From assembly GCA_032622095.1 (NCBI GenBank), contig CP136066.1, positions 3,309,784 through 3,373,783 on the forward strand: 64,000 nucleotides of DNA, in the 5' to 3' direction. Source of the DNA: Siphonodentalium dalli (Eukaryota > Mollusca > Scaphopoda > Gadilida > Siphonodentaliidae). Each line of letters begins with the position of its first letter. Position 1 is the stretch's first letter. Positions 11,516 to 23,984 of the stretch are shown piece after piece. The position numbers and the translations under genes are program-made. The notes beneath the pieces are model-generated. The model had not been told where the DNA came from and searched no databases. It saw only the letters and a program-made list of their open reading frames with translations.

Positions 11516-11871
11516 AGCCACGCATCGATAACACAATGTGAACGACCCTTGAAGCTATCGAGTTAGTCCATGTTCTTACAATAACGTCATCGACGTACTG
11601 TTTACTGAGCAAATGCTCCGATGTTAACTGAACTTCTGTTATATCGCAGGAATGCTTGGGAGCACGGGTATGCATACATGAGTCCCTAGCCGCATGCAGC
11701 TGTGTACATAATGCCGATATACCTGGATAGCTGGCGAATGCTTGAATAACATGGTCGCACTGTGGTCGTCGTATGGGTAACCATTATTGGAAAGTGGTAT
11801 CTGGACAGGTGACATATCCGACATGGTCAGCGATAATCACAACGAGCCTCCCTAATTTCAGAAACACGCAT
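11516..11871. other. No gene seen
   Basis: Nothing recognised apart from short overlapping open frames. Confidence 0.35.
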
Positions 11872-12433
11872 GGTTCACGCTGCCGCTTGCCAAATTTCCC
11901 AATGGCAAAACAAATTCACATTTGGCAAAACGTATTTGATTTTGGCAAAAGTGTTGGCAAGTCACTTTTTAATTCCTCAAAAAAGTTGAAAAATATCGGT
12001 CAATCAAAACCATTCATTTTAGGAAATTATTACAATGGAATATATTGGTTGTGTTTTATATGGTTTCGGAAAAGTTGACACCTCCATTAAGATGCAGTTA
12101 ATCTGATATAATTAGTATCGATGGGTGGAGGGAATACCCGTATTTAATGTGATGGTGGTGTTCTCTTCTGATGAAGCAACGCTTCTACCATTGTAGTGTT
12201 CTGTGATTGGTTTATTGTTGTATGATAAACCACAATAGAGATGATATTATAATCATTAACTAACTGCTTTTCTATCGATATCAAACAGTGAGTGTCGAAA
12301 CCTAAGACGCAATCAAGGTTGCAGAAAATGACACTATCAGGGATAATATTAGGCAAATTCTAAACGAATTTGGCAAAAAATAATTTCATTTGGCAAATTA
12401 TTTAGCAAAAGTAAATTTCGGTCCAGCGCGAAC
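11872..12433. mobile_element. Small element with GGTTC-CGCTG inverted ends and TTTGGCAAA motifs
   Basis: The left end reads GGTTCACGCTGCCGC; the right end, reverse-complemented, reads GGTTCGCGCTGGACC. Subterminal regions on both sides are full of TTTGGCAAA-type motifs (about 11889-11960 and 12350-12410). A larger element with similar ends lies at 56138-57082, and a motif-bearing fragment at 63660-63770. No transposase frame is seen, so it would be non-autonomous. Target duplications are not evident. Confidence 0.55.
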
Positions 12434-12627
12434 CCTTTAAAATGTCAGAATCAAAGACTGGTTGACGGACTTAACGTCTTATCGTTTGTCAACTTAGTGA
12501 AAGAAATAATTAATGGATATAATATAGGTTGCATCCCGATTGAAGGACTAATTGAAGCCAATTGGCCGGTTAATCAGATTGTGTTTACAAACGAAGCTAT
12601 AGTCTCTGCATCTCACGCGCAGTCACT

Positions 12628-12754
12628 GTTGCCATTCAGGATACGCATTGTTGCCATACAGGATACGTATTGTTGCCATCCATGATACGTATTGTTGCCA
12701 TCCAGGATACGTATTGTTGCCATCCAGGATACCTATTGTTGACATGGAGGATAC
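12628..12754. repeat. 22-bp minisatellite, about six units
   Basis: The unit GTTGCCATCCAGGATACGTA plus TT begins at 12628, 12650, 12672, 12694, 12716 and 12738, with one or two changes per unit. Confidence 0.94.
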
Positions 12755-13551
12755 ACAATCGAAGTCAGCCAAGGCGTTCCGTATGTATACATGTATGAGG
12801 AACAATAGCTAAATTGTAAGATAAATTTGTGCATGTGTTGTTACTATGGCATCGATCTCGTGTGGACGTTTTATGTTATGAGACTGTTAACTGTTATAAT
12901 ACATTGTAAATGATTTACTTGATCTTGTTGCTCAACAGTGGATCCGGTAATCGATATTTTAGGACAGTTGTTGACACGAACATCGCACAACGCCAACTAT
13001 GACGACTGTTTACCCATGTATAAACCCACTCAGACTGGAGCAGACGACACTGTGTAGTGCATGCTTCCATACGTATGAGGCTCCTTGTGGGTTAAACACA
13101 ATTAAATTTTAAAGAAGGTATAAGATAGGCCACTTCATGTTTCATTTGTACAATGGAACAACAAATATGTGCGTCTGTGTTCTGAAATGTCCACAATTTG
13201 ATCCTGGCCAGCAACTATTTATTTATGCTGGAACCGGGGTAGGCGATAGAGTATCGTCTACGTGTTGACGGCATGATATTCACTATAGACAATATTATCC
13301 TGTCATTCCACGTGTCGCCGAATGAAGTCACATACATAGCTTATTACAACATGAATCAAATTGGCACAAGGGCAGTTAATGCGTGTTAATTATGGGGCAA
13401 CTGTATAGGCCAAACAAGCAGCATGCGCCTATGTTCAAATATCCGAGGTTGTTCATCAACATGAAATAAAGAGGGACTAGGGTTGCATTAATGCTATTTG
13501 TATCCACATCAAATACTTCACCATGTTCACTCTCATGCATAAATATAGTGG
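12755..13551. other. No gene seen
   Basis: AT-rich spacer with no recognisable coding frame of useful length. Confidence 0.4.
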
Positions 13552-13631
13552 CTGTACGCCGAGTGTTTTGGTAGCTCGCGAATTATGTAGTAAAATCAAC
13601 AAGGTATGTAGTAATTTGAGGTCACAAAATT

Positions 13632-13846
13632 ACAGTAATGCCCTAAACAATTGACTCATTAACCACTGCATAATTATGGGTAACTGTTCAGGATTTAGTC
13701 GGAGATATGGCTTGTTGCCATTCATCGGAAAGCGCTCTATGTGCGCTTTACTATGAATGGCAACAGGCCATATTTCCGACTAAATTCTAAAACGTTACCC
13801 ATAATTATGTAGTTGTTTAGGAGTCGATTATTTAGGGCATTACTGT
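13632..13846. mobile_element. Nested near-perfect palindrome (MITE-like), 215 bp
   Basis: It starts ACAGTAATGCCCTAAA and ends TTTAGGGCATTACTGT. The arms stay paired inward through GCATAATTATGGGTAAC, ATTTAGTCGGA-ATATGGC and TGTTGCCATTCAT, leaving a short loop. It is absent from the matching place in the right arm of the surrounding foldback, consistent with later insertion. Confidence 0.8.
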
Positions 13847-14137
13847 ATGCAGTCGATAATCAACGAGGTGTATAGTACAAATCAATCTCGCCTAGTTTTG
13901 TAACAATATTTATTTTCGAAGACCCGTTTGGACTTTATACATTATTATATAATAATTCAATGCTTGTTTTGTAAGATTGTATGTGGTGGACGTGAATGGT
14001 GTTGTAGCTCAACTGGATGTTTGTCCTTCGCTACTCCGCTGTTTCGCAACCGATCGAGTCGTTGGACATTCATACACATTGGTAAATTGACACGGGGTGT
14101 GAGTCACGGGATAATTAGTGTGGACACCACATATAAA

Positions 14138-14223
14138 GAGCGTTCCTTATCAGTTTAGTAGATGTGTAGGGATATTGGTACAACATTTTCCTACACATAT
14201 CCTAAACTGATACGAAACGCTCT
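14138..14223. repeat. Hairpin in the foldback centre
   Basis: GCGTTCCTTATCAGTTTAG pairs with CTAAACTGATACGAAACGC, and TGTGTAGG pairs with CCTACACA, around a loop containing TTGGTACAAC. Confidence 0.75.
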
Positions 14224-14985
14224 GTATTGTTCATAAAGACTGTCCGTTTAAGTCGTATGCGATCAACGACACATATCCAACGTCAGATTAGGTCAACGGC
14301 ACCTATCCCATGATATACCGCGTGTCGTGCTACCGATGTATACAAATTCCCCGCATATTCTGAACCCATTGTACATGCGCTTTATTAATTATATATTTAA
14401 GATATGATTGATTAGTCCCCCTTTAAGACATATAAGATCAAAGGCGTGTAAACAATGACATTCCCCTGGTCAGGTGATTTATGTGCACCAGTGTTCCGAC
14501 ATATTTACCAAGCTGATAAGGAACGCTCGTTATATTATTAATTATTTATTAGTGCTCATGTAAGAACTCTGAGGTCCACAAAACTTAACCCGCGACTCAC
14601 ACACATGTCAATTTAGCCCTGTGTATCAATTTACAACGACCCGATCGGTCGAGAAATGGCGGACTACCGAAGGACCAACGTCTAGTCGAGCCACAACATC
14701 ATTTCACGTCCGCCAAACATAATCTTACACAAATAAACATTGCATTTACTATATAATATTGCATACATTCCAAAATGACAAAAACAAAAACAAAACAATT
14801 TGCCACAAAACTCGACAATTTTTTAGTTGTTTACTACACAACTCGTTGGTTTTCTAGTACAGAACTCGTGACCTCAAATTACTACTCAACTCGGTGAATT
14901 CATTACATACCTCGTGCGCTACATGATTCGAGAATTGTTGCTACATAACTCGCCAGTTACTACAAAACTCAGCGCAACTTCCAAA

Positions 14986-15394
14986 ATAGTTCCAAATTTG
15001 TGTGCTGGTGGCATGTGATCTTTACGGGCGTTAGCGAGAGTACGTGTACATATTTGAGACATGATCTAGGCATGTCAGAAGTGTTGCAAATATATGGTAT
15101 AATGAAAGAGACATGATTCGTTAACACGTGATTGTTTGTAAGTCACCAAAGCTATTACATTCCATCGTGTATATATATATGTTTGATTCTAAATACCAGA
15201 AAGTTACAGAAGAAGGGACACACTAAACGCTGCTTTCCGAGCCCGAATACGAGTCCGAGTCGTGGACAACTTGTAATTGGGGGTTCAATGTCGTTTATTG
15301 TCGTTACTATGTAAGCCCCAAAAAGTTGATGTTTGGTTTGTGATAAGCTATGTCAATTTTACAGTGAACGTTAAAGTCCTTTCTCTATTTCTCG
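14986..15394. other. No gene seen
   Basis: Spacer. GGGGGTTCAATGTCGTTT at about 15268 faintly recalls the SINE tail region but is too short to call. Confidence 0.35.
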
Positions 15395-15801
15395 TTAACC
15401 CTTTACCCAACAAACCGGCCAAAACCGGCCAAATAAAGCTTCAACAGCCTAAAATATATTCGGTCTTTCTCAATAAAACCATACAAATATGGATATCATT
15501 GGAACCGGCTACTTGACCACATTGTGATGGTTACAGTTATGCCATGTGCCAATGCATTATCTTATATATGCGAGTCGATCATAGGTCGCCTCGCATATAT
15601 AAGAGAATGCATTGGCCTAAAAACAATCTTTTTTTAACACTTTTTACCATTTGTTCTTACATTCTTTAACAATTTTATAATTTTTAATGTGTTAAGCCAA
15701 TGCATTCTCTTATATATGCGAGGCGACATATGGTCGACTCGCATATATAAGAGAATGCATTTGCACATGGTACATGGCCCTTCTGTTGGGTAAAGGGTTA
15801 A
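15395..15801 (+). mobile_element. TTAA MITE family A, copy 1 (piggyBac-like)
   Basis: Bounded by TTAA (15395-15398 and 15798-15801) with ends CCCTTTACCCAACA and TGTTGGGTAAAGGG. TTAA targets and CCCTTT-type termini are typical of piggyBac-superfamily elements. Internal order: CCGGCC-rich left segment, a 68-bp dyad (15549-15616), an AT-rich spacer, a second dyad in opposite orientation (about 15694-15762), then a short right segment. No transposase frame, so non-autonomous. Confidence 0.92.
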
Positions 15802-16319
15802 TTCACTCACAAAATATCCGCCAGGTGGGAATCTATTCATATTTTATTACAACTTGATGTAAAATTACAACAATTTGATGTCTAAATATATTACGTAGAG
15901 TAATTCGCAAACGTAATAGCACAATGTGGCGTAGGAGTACCGTATGTTTGACAGTATATAGCATATCAGAAGCGTTACAAGTGGATGGTACAATGGAATG
16001 TAAAAGAGAAATGATTCGTCAACACAGGATTGTTTGCAAATCCCCGAGGCTATTGTATCTGATCGTGTACTTCACAATAAACTCTCCCGTTGCTCTGTTA
16101 GCACTGCAAACTCCCACATTATTAGCCATCACAAAAAGCTCGCCCATCCACGTGTTAGAATTGCAAACGTTCGCAGTATCAGCCAAACCAATAATATCGC
16201 TCGCTCGTGTTGAAGCAATGTAAACCTTCGTGGTATTAACCGAGGTTTCTGTTATTCCTTGGATTTTGTACGGATAATCAGAAATGTTCCAACGGCACGA
16301 ATCACGTCGAAGCCAAATA
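15802..16319. other. No recognised gene
   Basis: A 99-codon plus frame (15924-16223) has no recognisable motif. Confidence 0.35.
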
Positions 16320-16775
16320 GAGACGGTCCCTAATTAATTCGAGTCGATTGATTTATATTCACAACGGAGCTGGCGAGTTTAAATATGTGAACTCATAGTT
16401 AAAGGTACTCAATCCTATTCGATGGTCCAAATATCATCAGATTCGAACAGCAACGGTTTTTTAATTGCAGATCCAGTTATCAGAATCGATTAATTTCCCA
16501 CAAATAATGCTAATCTGACACAAACAAGCACTTGATTTTAGAGTTATCAATCTTCATATCCGACCTTTTGCTGGGCCACTAAAATGATCGGTGGTGAAAA
16601 ATAATAAATTTCAAAAACCGATATCTGATCACTCTGAACTTTGATGGGGCGGGTTCCTCGACTCGAATCAAATATGTTTGTCCTCCGATTCCAAGGATAT
16701 AGTAACTTACGAGCATTAATTTGGATTATGCTTCTTTAAACAACAACTCAACCATTAAGCTGATTTAGGCCGTTA
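16320..16775 (-). repeat. Dispersed repeat family R1, copy 2
   Basis: Reverse complement of the sequence at 1-440; GGTTCCTCGACTCGAATC (about 16651) is the clearest anchor. The match extends from the CATAATCC region near 16720 down to the GAATCTGATGAT region near 16440. Confidence 0.7.
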
Positions 16776-17862
16776 TATAATATGAATCGTACGTGACACG
16801 TAGTGTAGCAACAACGCATGTTGTGCCTCAAATTTGGCTTTTATTGGCGACATAGGCCTAACGCTAAGAATGATTTATGTGATATAATGCAGTAGCCCTG
16901 ACGGAGACCACTTGCCAAGACTTGTCGTGGATTGTGCAATCTTCTCCGGATTCTTGATTCTGGTCGGCAAATCAAAAATGATTTCAAAACGTGTCATGAC
17001 GTCTTCGCTGGTTTGCAAACGAAATTGGTCTAAACATAGGTATAAATGAAACTAATAGGAATTCTTCGTAAGTTGTCAAGTAGCTTAATTTCATTTTCAT
17101 CGCGATGGTCCATTCCCGATTCCGCGCTTTGGCAATATCCACGCAGTAGCTAACAGGAAGTCACGTGCCAAATTCTCCAAAATCCATAGCCGCGATCTTT
17201 GAAAAATCTCTGACGAATATAGTTAAATATATATGACGTCACCTGCGCCTAAGTTGTAAACACCCATGCGCGCCAGCACGCGCTGGTGGTTGCTAATATT
17301 AGTTCGTATGTACACAATTACCAAATGCTCAACATGATTCGCCCAAACAACATTGTGCCCTTCTGTACATTTGAGCGATCTGGGAGAGAAATTGCAAAAA
17401 TAGGCCACACTAGGCATATTGTCTCATCTCATTCCAGTCACCCTGCGAATGTCACGTGTATAACACTGCCCGTATGCTTTGAGTATGATTGTGACTAAAT
17501 ATTGTTGACATCAAATACTCAAAAGTCATTGGCTATTCCCACCATTCACCAGCACATCCAGTAGTTAAAGGTTCAATGGTGTCCAGAAACGGCCAATTAC
17601 CGGTTCCAAGAACACAATAGTATAGTATAATTTATTACACAGATATAAACAAAACAACCGTCATGTTTAAACAAAAGGTAATGACTTCATGCAAGTCAGA
17701 TACGCCACGTGGCGACAATCATGTCAATAAGTTAACCAGTTCCAATTTCAATTCTACTTTTATATAGAGATATAATATATAGAACAGTATGTACACACCA
17801 CATTGGTTATACATGTACAATTATAATTAACATCACATATTTACTATCAATTTATATAATGA
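16776..17862. other. No gene seen
   Basis: About 1.1 kb without recognisable repeat or coding content. Overlapping 64- and 70-codon frames on opposite strands are unsupported. Confidence 0.4.
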
Positions 17863-17897
17863 CTAGCTGGGATACCCGGCGTTGCCCAGGTTAATGC
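17863..17897 (+). repeat. TACCCGGCGTTGCCC head motif
   Basis: GACTAGCTGGGATACCCGGC followed by GTTGCCCAGGTTAATGCG. I recall this string as recurring in many invertebrate genomes at the edge of an interspersed repeat whose far end carries a 4-bp microsatellite. Here the ACAG tails lie 2.2 and 3.5 kb downstream, so one element may span 17863-21425 with insertions. Inference, not tested. Confidence 0.5.
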
Positions 17898-18989
17898 GAT
17901 GAGAAACACTCTGTATGCTGTGGATATTTGTTGGGGATAGAGAATGCTCTTGCTTAAAAGTGTGATACGTTTTCTCATAAATTGTATATTCAAATAGCAT
18001 CATAAAACATGATTATTACAGTCATGGGATATAAGTAGTGGATCACCTTGTCAATTGTCATTCTGTTTGTCGCGATTAATCCGTTCCAACAATAATGAAG
18101 TATGTATTTATTTATTTACAACTGCGTATACATTAGACGTTATAATATGATACATGAATATCATAAACACATTAGTTCGATAAAAGATGATAATTGGGTT
18201 TTAAATATTGAGATGTATCAATCAATTTAGTGGGTTGGACTAAGTTCTCGGGGACACCTGACTATCTCCATGAAGATACAAATGTTTCAAAGAAATTTCC
18301 AGGTGCTCCTCTGTTCATGGTGCTATATATTGGCTAAATATTCTCAGTTTAAACGAAATGTTGATGCGCATAACTATTAGCTGCATGTGCCAGGCACAGA
18401 GCGAGATTTTGAGTTGCTTATGTCAGTCGATGAGTCTGTTATAAATCCCTTGTCAGATGTGCAGTATTGGGAGGATCCTGAAAAGTCTTATGCTACTAAC
18501 TGCATTTTCTTGTCTATCAGAAGAAACTATATTTGACTGCACACTGTGACCACTATTTTTGAACAGGCCTTCCATATCTCTTGACAAATTGTTACTTTTT
18601 ATGGAAACTGTATTGAATGGACCATACTCAATTTTGTTATAATAGACATGCAATCCTTTGACGGTTCGGGGTCTACCAGTTTGCACGAATATATGTATCT
18701 CTTCAATAGAATGATAAATATACGTTTAATGGTTCTTCTAAGTATCTCCTTTTGCTAGCTCATTTTGTGAATGCCCTGATTGCTATTCCCATATAAATAT
18801 GACAGTTGAGAAGATATAATTGTTCAAGTGACTTAAGTGGGTCACCATAATTATGTCGGGATTGTTTAGTATTGAATTGCTTTATTTCACTCAATCATAT
18901 AAATTGTATGAGATACAGAGTGAAAAACGTATATACAGAACTATGTACACAATGTTAGTATGGCCGTTGCGTTTGGCGTTCGAGGTCCG
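17898..18989. other. No gene called
   Basis: A 77-codon minus frame (18453-18686) has a mixed, protein-like composition but no recognisable domain. I leave it uncalled. Confidence 0.35.
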
Positions 18990-19009
18990 TAAGTGTCATT
19001 CGTCGTGTT

Positions 19010-19130
19010 CTACGTCATCGTCATCATCATCATCATCATCATCATCATCACCACCATCATCATCGTCATCTTCAGCAACAACATCCTCATCATCATCTTC
19101 ATCATCGTCATCATCGTCATCATCATCATC

Positions 19131-19162
<32 letters not shown>

Positions 19163-19295
19163 CACCTTCATTATCATCATCATCTTTGTCGTCGTCGCCT
19201 TCGTCGTAATCATCATCCTCATTGCCATCATCATCATCATCATCATCGTCGTCGCCGACGTCGTCGCCATCATCATCAGCATCATCACCATGATG
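19010..19295. repeat. (CAT)n / (TCA)n trinucleotide tract
   Basis: Nearly 290 bases of CAT/TCA repeats with scattered interruptions. Open frames on both strands encode poly-Ser, poly-Ile, poly-Asp or poly-Met runs and are artefacts. Confidence 0.98.
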
Positions 19296-19369
19296 TGAAA
19301 TGTGAACGTCCAAAACTACTTAAAATGATATGGAGATGGCCTGGGTGACTGTATATAACTTATATATAT

Positions 19370-20070
19370 GTGGATAAAGGCGAATAGCAATCTTATCAAT
19401 GATAGTGCATATCCGCTCGCCATCCGCAACGCAAACGACACCAAATGTGATTTAATTCATGGTATATCATTAGAGAAAAACGTGTATGAATTCGGTGGAA
19501 ATTGGTGCCAAATAAATTTGTACCAGCGTTTGCCTCTTTGGACATATTTAAACCACTCCCATTAGACTCATGGGTGCATGATATACTGGCGATAATTATA
19601 TATATGTTTGGTGGTAATCAGCAACTGAACAAATTCTGAGAATAGTTATGACCAATATCTCTCACCCAACCGACAGCAATTTGACGTCTTTAAATCACAC
19701 GATAATATTCCTCGTATCATAGAGAAGAATAATATATCAATTTGGTGGAAATCTGGGCTAAAAATAGTTTATTAAATCAATTGTTGATGCAACGTTGACT
19801 CTAACAACGCCATATTACGAAGGTGATTATGTATTCGTTTGGTGGAAATCGGCGACAAAACTATTTCGCGATATATTTTTAATTTTGCCGACCTCCCCCT
19901 TTTCTTCCCCTGATACCAACAGCGTCATTTTAGAAAATATTTACCCGCACCGTTATCTTCCTTGTAAACAGCTACCCCTCTTAGAACGCCTTGGTGCCAT
20001 CTCGATTGTACCGCGTGAAGTTATATATAGAACGCATACAGACAGACAGACAGAAAGACAGACAGACAGC
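19370..20070 (+). mobile_element. ACAG-tailed tandem-unit element, array 1
   Basis: Units of about 100-130 bp each contain TTTGGTGGAAATCGGCG or an eroded form (about 19494, 19609, 19737, 19838). The array ends with a terminal segment (CCGCGTGAAGTTATATATAG) and an (ACAG)n tract (20038-20069). Structurally it recalls invertebrate elements with a tandem core plus tetranucleotide tail, such as bivalve pearl-like repeats, but class assignment is inference. Confidence 0.7.
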
Positions 20071-20079
20071 ACGATTTGA

Positions 20080-21425
20080 TTTCTTGTATCATTTGAGAAG
20101 AACGTGTCTGAATTTGATGGTAATTAGTAGTAAAAATATTTTGTATCAGTCTTGGTGACCCTCCCGTCCCTATTTCAGTCTCAAGCTGCACACACTAAGA
20201 CTCATTAGAGATTAGAGATGCATATATATATGAAATTGGTGAAAATTGGCGAGTATACAAATTCGTATCAAATTTAAGGTCCCCATATCTCTCACCCATA
20301 GGGCACACATTTGGTGTATCTAAATGATACGATAAGATTCCTCGTATCACAGAGAAGAATATGTATCAATCTGGTGGAAATCGGCACTAAACATATAGAT
20401 ATAATTTGTTGTGTCCCTCTCATCTCTATTCACCACTGACTCGAATGGCCCAACTTATGACATCCTTACACCATACAATTATACTCCTGATATCATGGAG
20501 ATGATTGTTTATAAGTTTGGTGATAATCGGCGACTAAACAATTATTTTATTATCAAATTTGGTACCAATCCACACCCCCGTCTCTCAAACAAACAGCACC
20601 ACTATGGCGTCTTTAAATCACAAGATTAGATTCCTCGTATCTTGGATAAGAACGTGTATCAATTTGGTGGAAATTGGCGCAAAAATATTGTGCATCAATT
20701 TTGGCGCCCCTGTCCCTTTCAATGCAACCCTGACTCGAAAGAGGCCACATTTGACAGATATAAGTAACACCATTAGACTCCTCATACCATGGGGGTGATT
20801 TTGTATAAGTGTGGTGGCAATCGGCGACTAAACCAATTATTATCAAATTTAGTGCCCACCTCTCCCAATCTCTCAACCAAAAGACAACAATTTGGCGTTG
20901 TTAAAGCGCACAATTTGATTCCTTGTATAATGAAGAAGAATATATATCAATTTGGTGGAGATCGGCGCTAAAATTAGTTTTTCAATTTTGGTGCCCCTCT
21001 CCCCTTCCGTGCATCACTGACTCGAACGACGCCACTTTTAAACCACACCGTTGTTTTTTTATATCATGGGGATGATTATATATAAGTTTGGTGGAAATCG
21101 GCGACAGAAAAAAATCTGCCCCTCTCCCTTCCGGGCACCCCTGACGCGAACGGCGCGACTTTTGCCATATTTAAACCACACCATTATATTCCTCATATCA
21201 TGGGGATTATTATGTATAAGTTTGGTGGCAATCGGCGACAATTTTTTGTTCTGCCCCTCCCCCTGTTCTGCCCCTGACAACAACGGCGTCACTTTAGAAA
21301 AGTCTAACCCCGACCATTATCTTTCTCGTAAAAAGGTACTCCTAGTAGACCCTTTGGCATCATCTAGATGGTCCCGTGTGAATTTCTATATAACACAGAC
21401 AGACAGACAGACAGACATTCGCAAA
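20080..21425 (+). mobile_element. ACAG-tailed tandem-unit element, array 2
   Basis: Nine units at about 127-147 bp spacing (anchors near 20113, 20243, 20370, 20515, 20662, 20808, 20952, 21090, 21221). In the middle, two subtypes alternate: ATCAATTTGGTGGAAATTGG and ATAAGTTTGGTGGCAATCGG, implying a dimeric unit of about 290 bp. The terminal segment (CCCGTGTGAATTTCTATATA) and (ACAG)n at 21391-21415 parallel those of array 1. Confidence 0.75.
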
Positions 21426-22019
21426 TATAGATATAGATAACAGTAACAACAAATATTAATAGTTATGTTTTTTTTGTATTTAAAGAAGTCGCCTGCGTAT
21501 TCGTGTATTATTGTCGTTCATGTCAGGATTATCAAAATTGCCGTAAATAAGTGTTCCAAATTGATGCATTTTCTTTTTATCACTTTTTATTCAATTTTCG
21601 ATATTTCACAATTTATATTTTGCTTATAAAATCACGAAGGCTTTGTATACTTTGTTAGTGATATATATAAAGGATTTTCCGAAAGATCTGTAAGTCTTAT
21701 GACATATACTTTGTGTGGTGTCTTTATGATATGAGTAGCTCTAAAACTCTAACGGGTTCTTCTAATTCATGTTCTTTGATTTTATTAGTATTTCGATTAC
21801 GCAAATAACCTCCAGTTTCCATTAACCAATTTTGAACATAGGGGAGATGACCCATCCAATTTGACACCATGGAAATACCATTACGACGTGTTCTATACCA
21901 AACACTAATCAAATTCTAAACATGAACCCATTGACAAGGTGTTTGTTATTCAGTTATCGACTTTCAGAAAATGACATTTGACCCTTCCATGTATTGAGCT
22001 TCCTGACATGTTTGCGAAA
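21426..22019. other. No gene seen
   Basis: AT-rich spacer without recognisable features. Confidence 0.4.
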
Positions 22020-22215
22020 ACGATGTGTCAATGCAGCCGCTTTCGTATAGCTACGAGTCTCCCATAGGGATCCTCGCATATATCGGATAATACATTGGCC
22101 TATAATATTTAACTTGATCTTGTTTGTGTACGATGCTTCATCTGAGAGACTCAAATATATGCGATACGGCACTGGCACATGATTGTTAATGCTGCACCAG
22201 CGCAGCTCCAGTCAT
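22020..22215. mobile_element. Degenerate relative of the palindromic MITE core
   Basis: A dyad-like piece TACGAGTCTCCCATAGGGAT / CCTCGCATATATCGG lies near 22050-22085, followed by ATACATTGGCC and, at the end, GCACCAGCGCAGCTCCAGTC and ATGAAA. The same end motif recurs at 38305, 58725 and 27668, defining an older cousin of family A. Confidence 0.55.
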
Positions 22216-23837
22216 GAAATAGTTGATACGTTATTAATTGCAGTAAGCCTATCACAAAGTGCCATGTCTCGTCTCTGATAAAGATCTTGCATGATTTAGG
22301 TTTCCAAAATCCGTAGATAACAAAGAGCACTCTAAAGCACATGTATGCCCTGTTTATACTCATTACAACGTAACACTGGTATGACCGATTTTGTTGTTGA
22401 TGAATGTGGTTCCTGATCGGGAGGTGATTGAAATTATTTTTCAATTTTCTTTTGTCTAGTAAGCTGAGCATTTGATGTTTTTTTTATTAATTTGGTGTCA
22501 GATCGAACCGTGTGTCATCAGAACTATACAACACACGATTAACGTTTCCTAGCGTGTAATGGAAGTGTTGGATCCATAGTTGGTTGATACTGATAAAATC
22601 AAAATTGACAGATAGTTTACACCGCTAGAATAGCACTTGAGACGTAATAGATATGCGACATGTACTTTTGTCTTGCATGGTTGTTGCTGTCAGCAACGCA
22701 AATCTGCAATGCATTGACGATGTGTATAATGGAACGACTTAGCCTCATACAGCCAGTACTCCAGTCAATTTCACTTCCCAGTGCTTACCATCCAATATAT
22801 TATCGCGCAAATACGCACATAATCGACCTATGATGTGAAATGAATACATAATGTCAGCCTGTTCTCCAGTAAACACGCACATTATCTGCTGATAATATAA
22901 TTTGTTTAGGCATATACTCTGCTTAGCCAAAAGCCTCAATTTGAGTCGATAATGTGCTGAAAATGAAACACGTCTATGATAGATTCACTCCCTCACGGAT
23001 TGTTCCCAACGTTGACTGGTCACCGGTGATAAGAGTTACTGGGATCTCAGTCAGGTTTTATGCAACACATGCATTAGTATCACCAACACACAGACTTATG
23101 CAGTTTTTGTTTTATTATCTAAACATCATTAATTGGATCCAAATATTAAATATAGTGTGTCTCGAACGAATGACGTTGATCCATGCGTCCACAACTGAAC
23201 AGGATAATGCATACACTGATACAAGGGTTAATTGAAATGTCAAATCGGAGAACCACATTCCGTGTATTGGTTTCGAATCGACGAGTTCTCATTCCAATAA
23301 AGCTGGGACTTGGACATTTGGCTCTTGTTAGGAACCCATTGGGCGGTTGTTTCAATTGACATGGAACAAGTAAGATAATGAGAGTCGGGCCTCGATTCAC
23401 GTCATATTGTCTGTAATAACTACGTGCCAGCTCCGGGCCTGCGGGCGAGCTGACCCAATTGTCGCCCCGGTCGATGTTCAGCATGGTGTCAGTGTGTCAT
23501 CACGACGGGAGAATTATGATAGATCATAACATGAATAGTACTCAATCTACTATTATAAAAATTATAGCTACGCCCGCAGACATTACAGTCCACCGGTTCA
23601 TAACCTGGGAATTGTGTGATGTTCTGACCCGTACTGACAGGGGCATTTATATCACTGAACAAACAAGGCAGGAATATATTTAGTTGTTAGCATACTCCAG
23701 TTCACAGTATGGAGTGGTCCCAGCTCGAATTTGCATTCTATTTTGTGACCAGGGTATGCCGATATTGCAAAACACATTTTCTGCATTACCAAGGAGAATG
23801 TCTTTTATTTGATATAACGCAAAGTACAACCTAGTGA
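22216..23837. other. No gene seen
   Basis: A GCGCAAATACGCACATAATCGAC segment (about 22805) belongs to dispersed repeat R3 (see 28630 and 53905). Open frames of 60-112 codons overlap on both strands and are unsupported. Confidence 0.4.
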
Positions 23838-23911
23838 ACACAAAGTCACTTAACTCATACAAAGTCACTTAACTCATACAAAGTCACTTAACTCACACAA
23901 AGTCACTTAAC
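23838..23911. repeat. 19-bp tandem repeat, four units
   Basis: ACAAAGTCACTTAACTCAT repeated four times with one change. Confidence 0.95.
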
Positions 23912-23984
23912 TCATCAATTTCGACTTGAAACTTCACCTAGAGTGAAAATCAATATTAGGAAACATATACGTACATGTAATAAG

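Larger units (their letters stand above)
13552..14985. mobile_element. Foldback-like element with long inverted arms
   Basis: The left arm (about 13552-14175) and the reverse complement of the right arm (about 14510-14985) align over several hundred bases. Paired landmarks: TAGTAATTTGAGGTCAC (left about 13610; right as its complement about 14870), TAAGATTGTATGTGGTGGACG with its mate near 14710, GATCGAGTCGTTGG with its mate near 14645, and GCGTTCCTTATCAG with its mate near 14513. The left arm is longer because a hairpin element (13632-13846) lies within it. No long coding frame lies between the arms. Confidence 0.75.

Noticed and set aside
15537-15765. Bidirectional transcription terminators from the dyads
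   Set aside because: The dyads recur within identical mobile elements and have no gene neighbours; they belong to the MITE.
18453-18686. 77-codon minus frame with protein-like composition
   Set aside because: No homologous copy, motif or splice signal that I could point to; kept out as unsupported.
18853-19313. Frames with poly-Ser, poly-Ile, poly-Asp and poly-Met on both strands
   Set aside because: Translation of a (CAT)n tract; no start context or neighbouring coding sequence.
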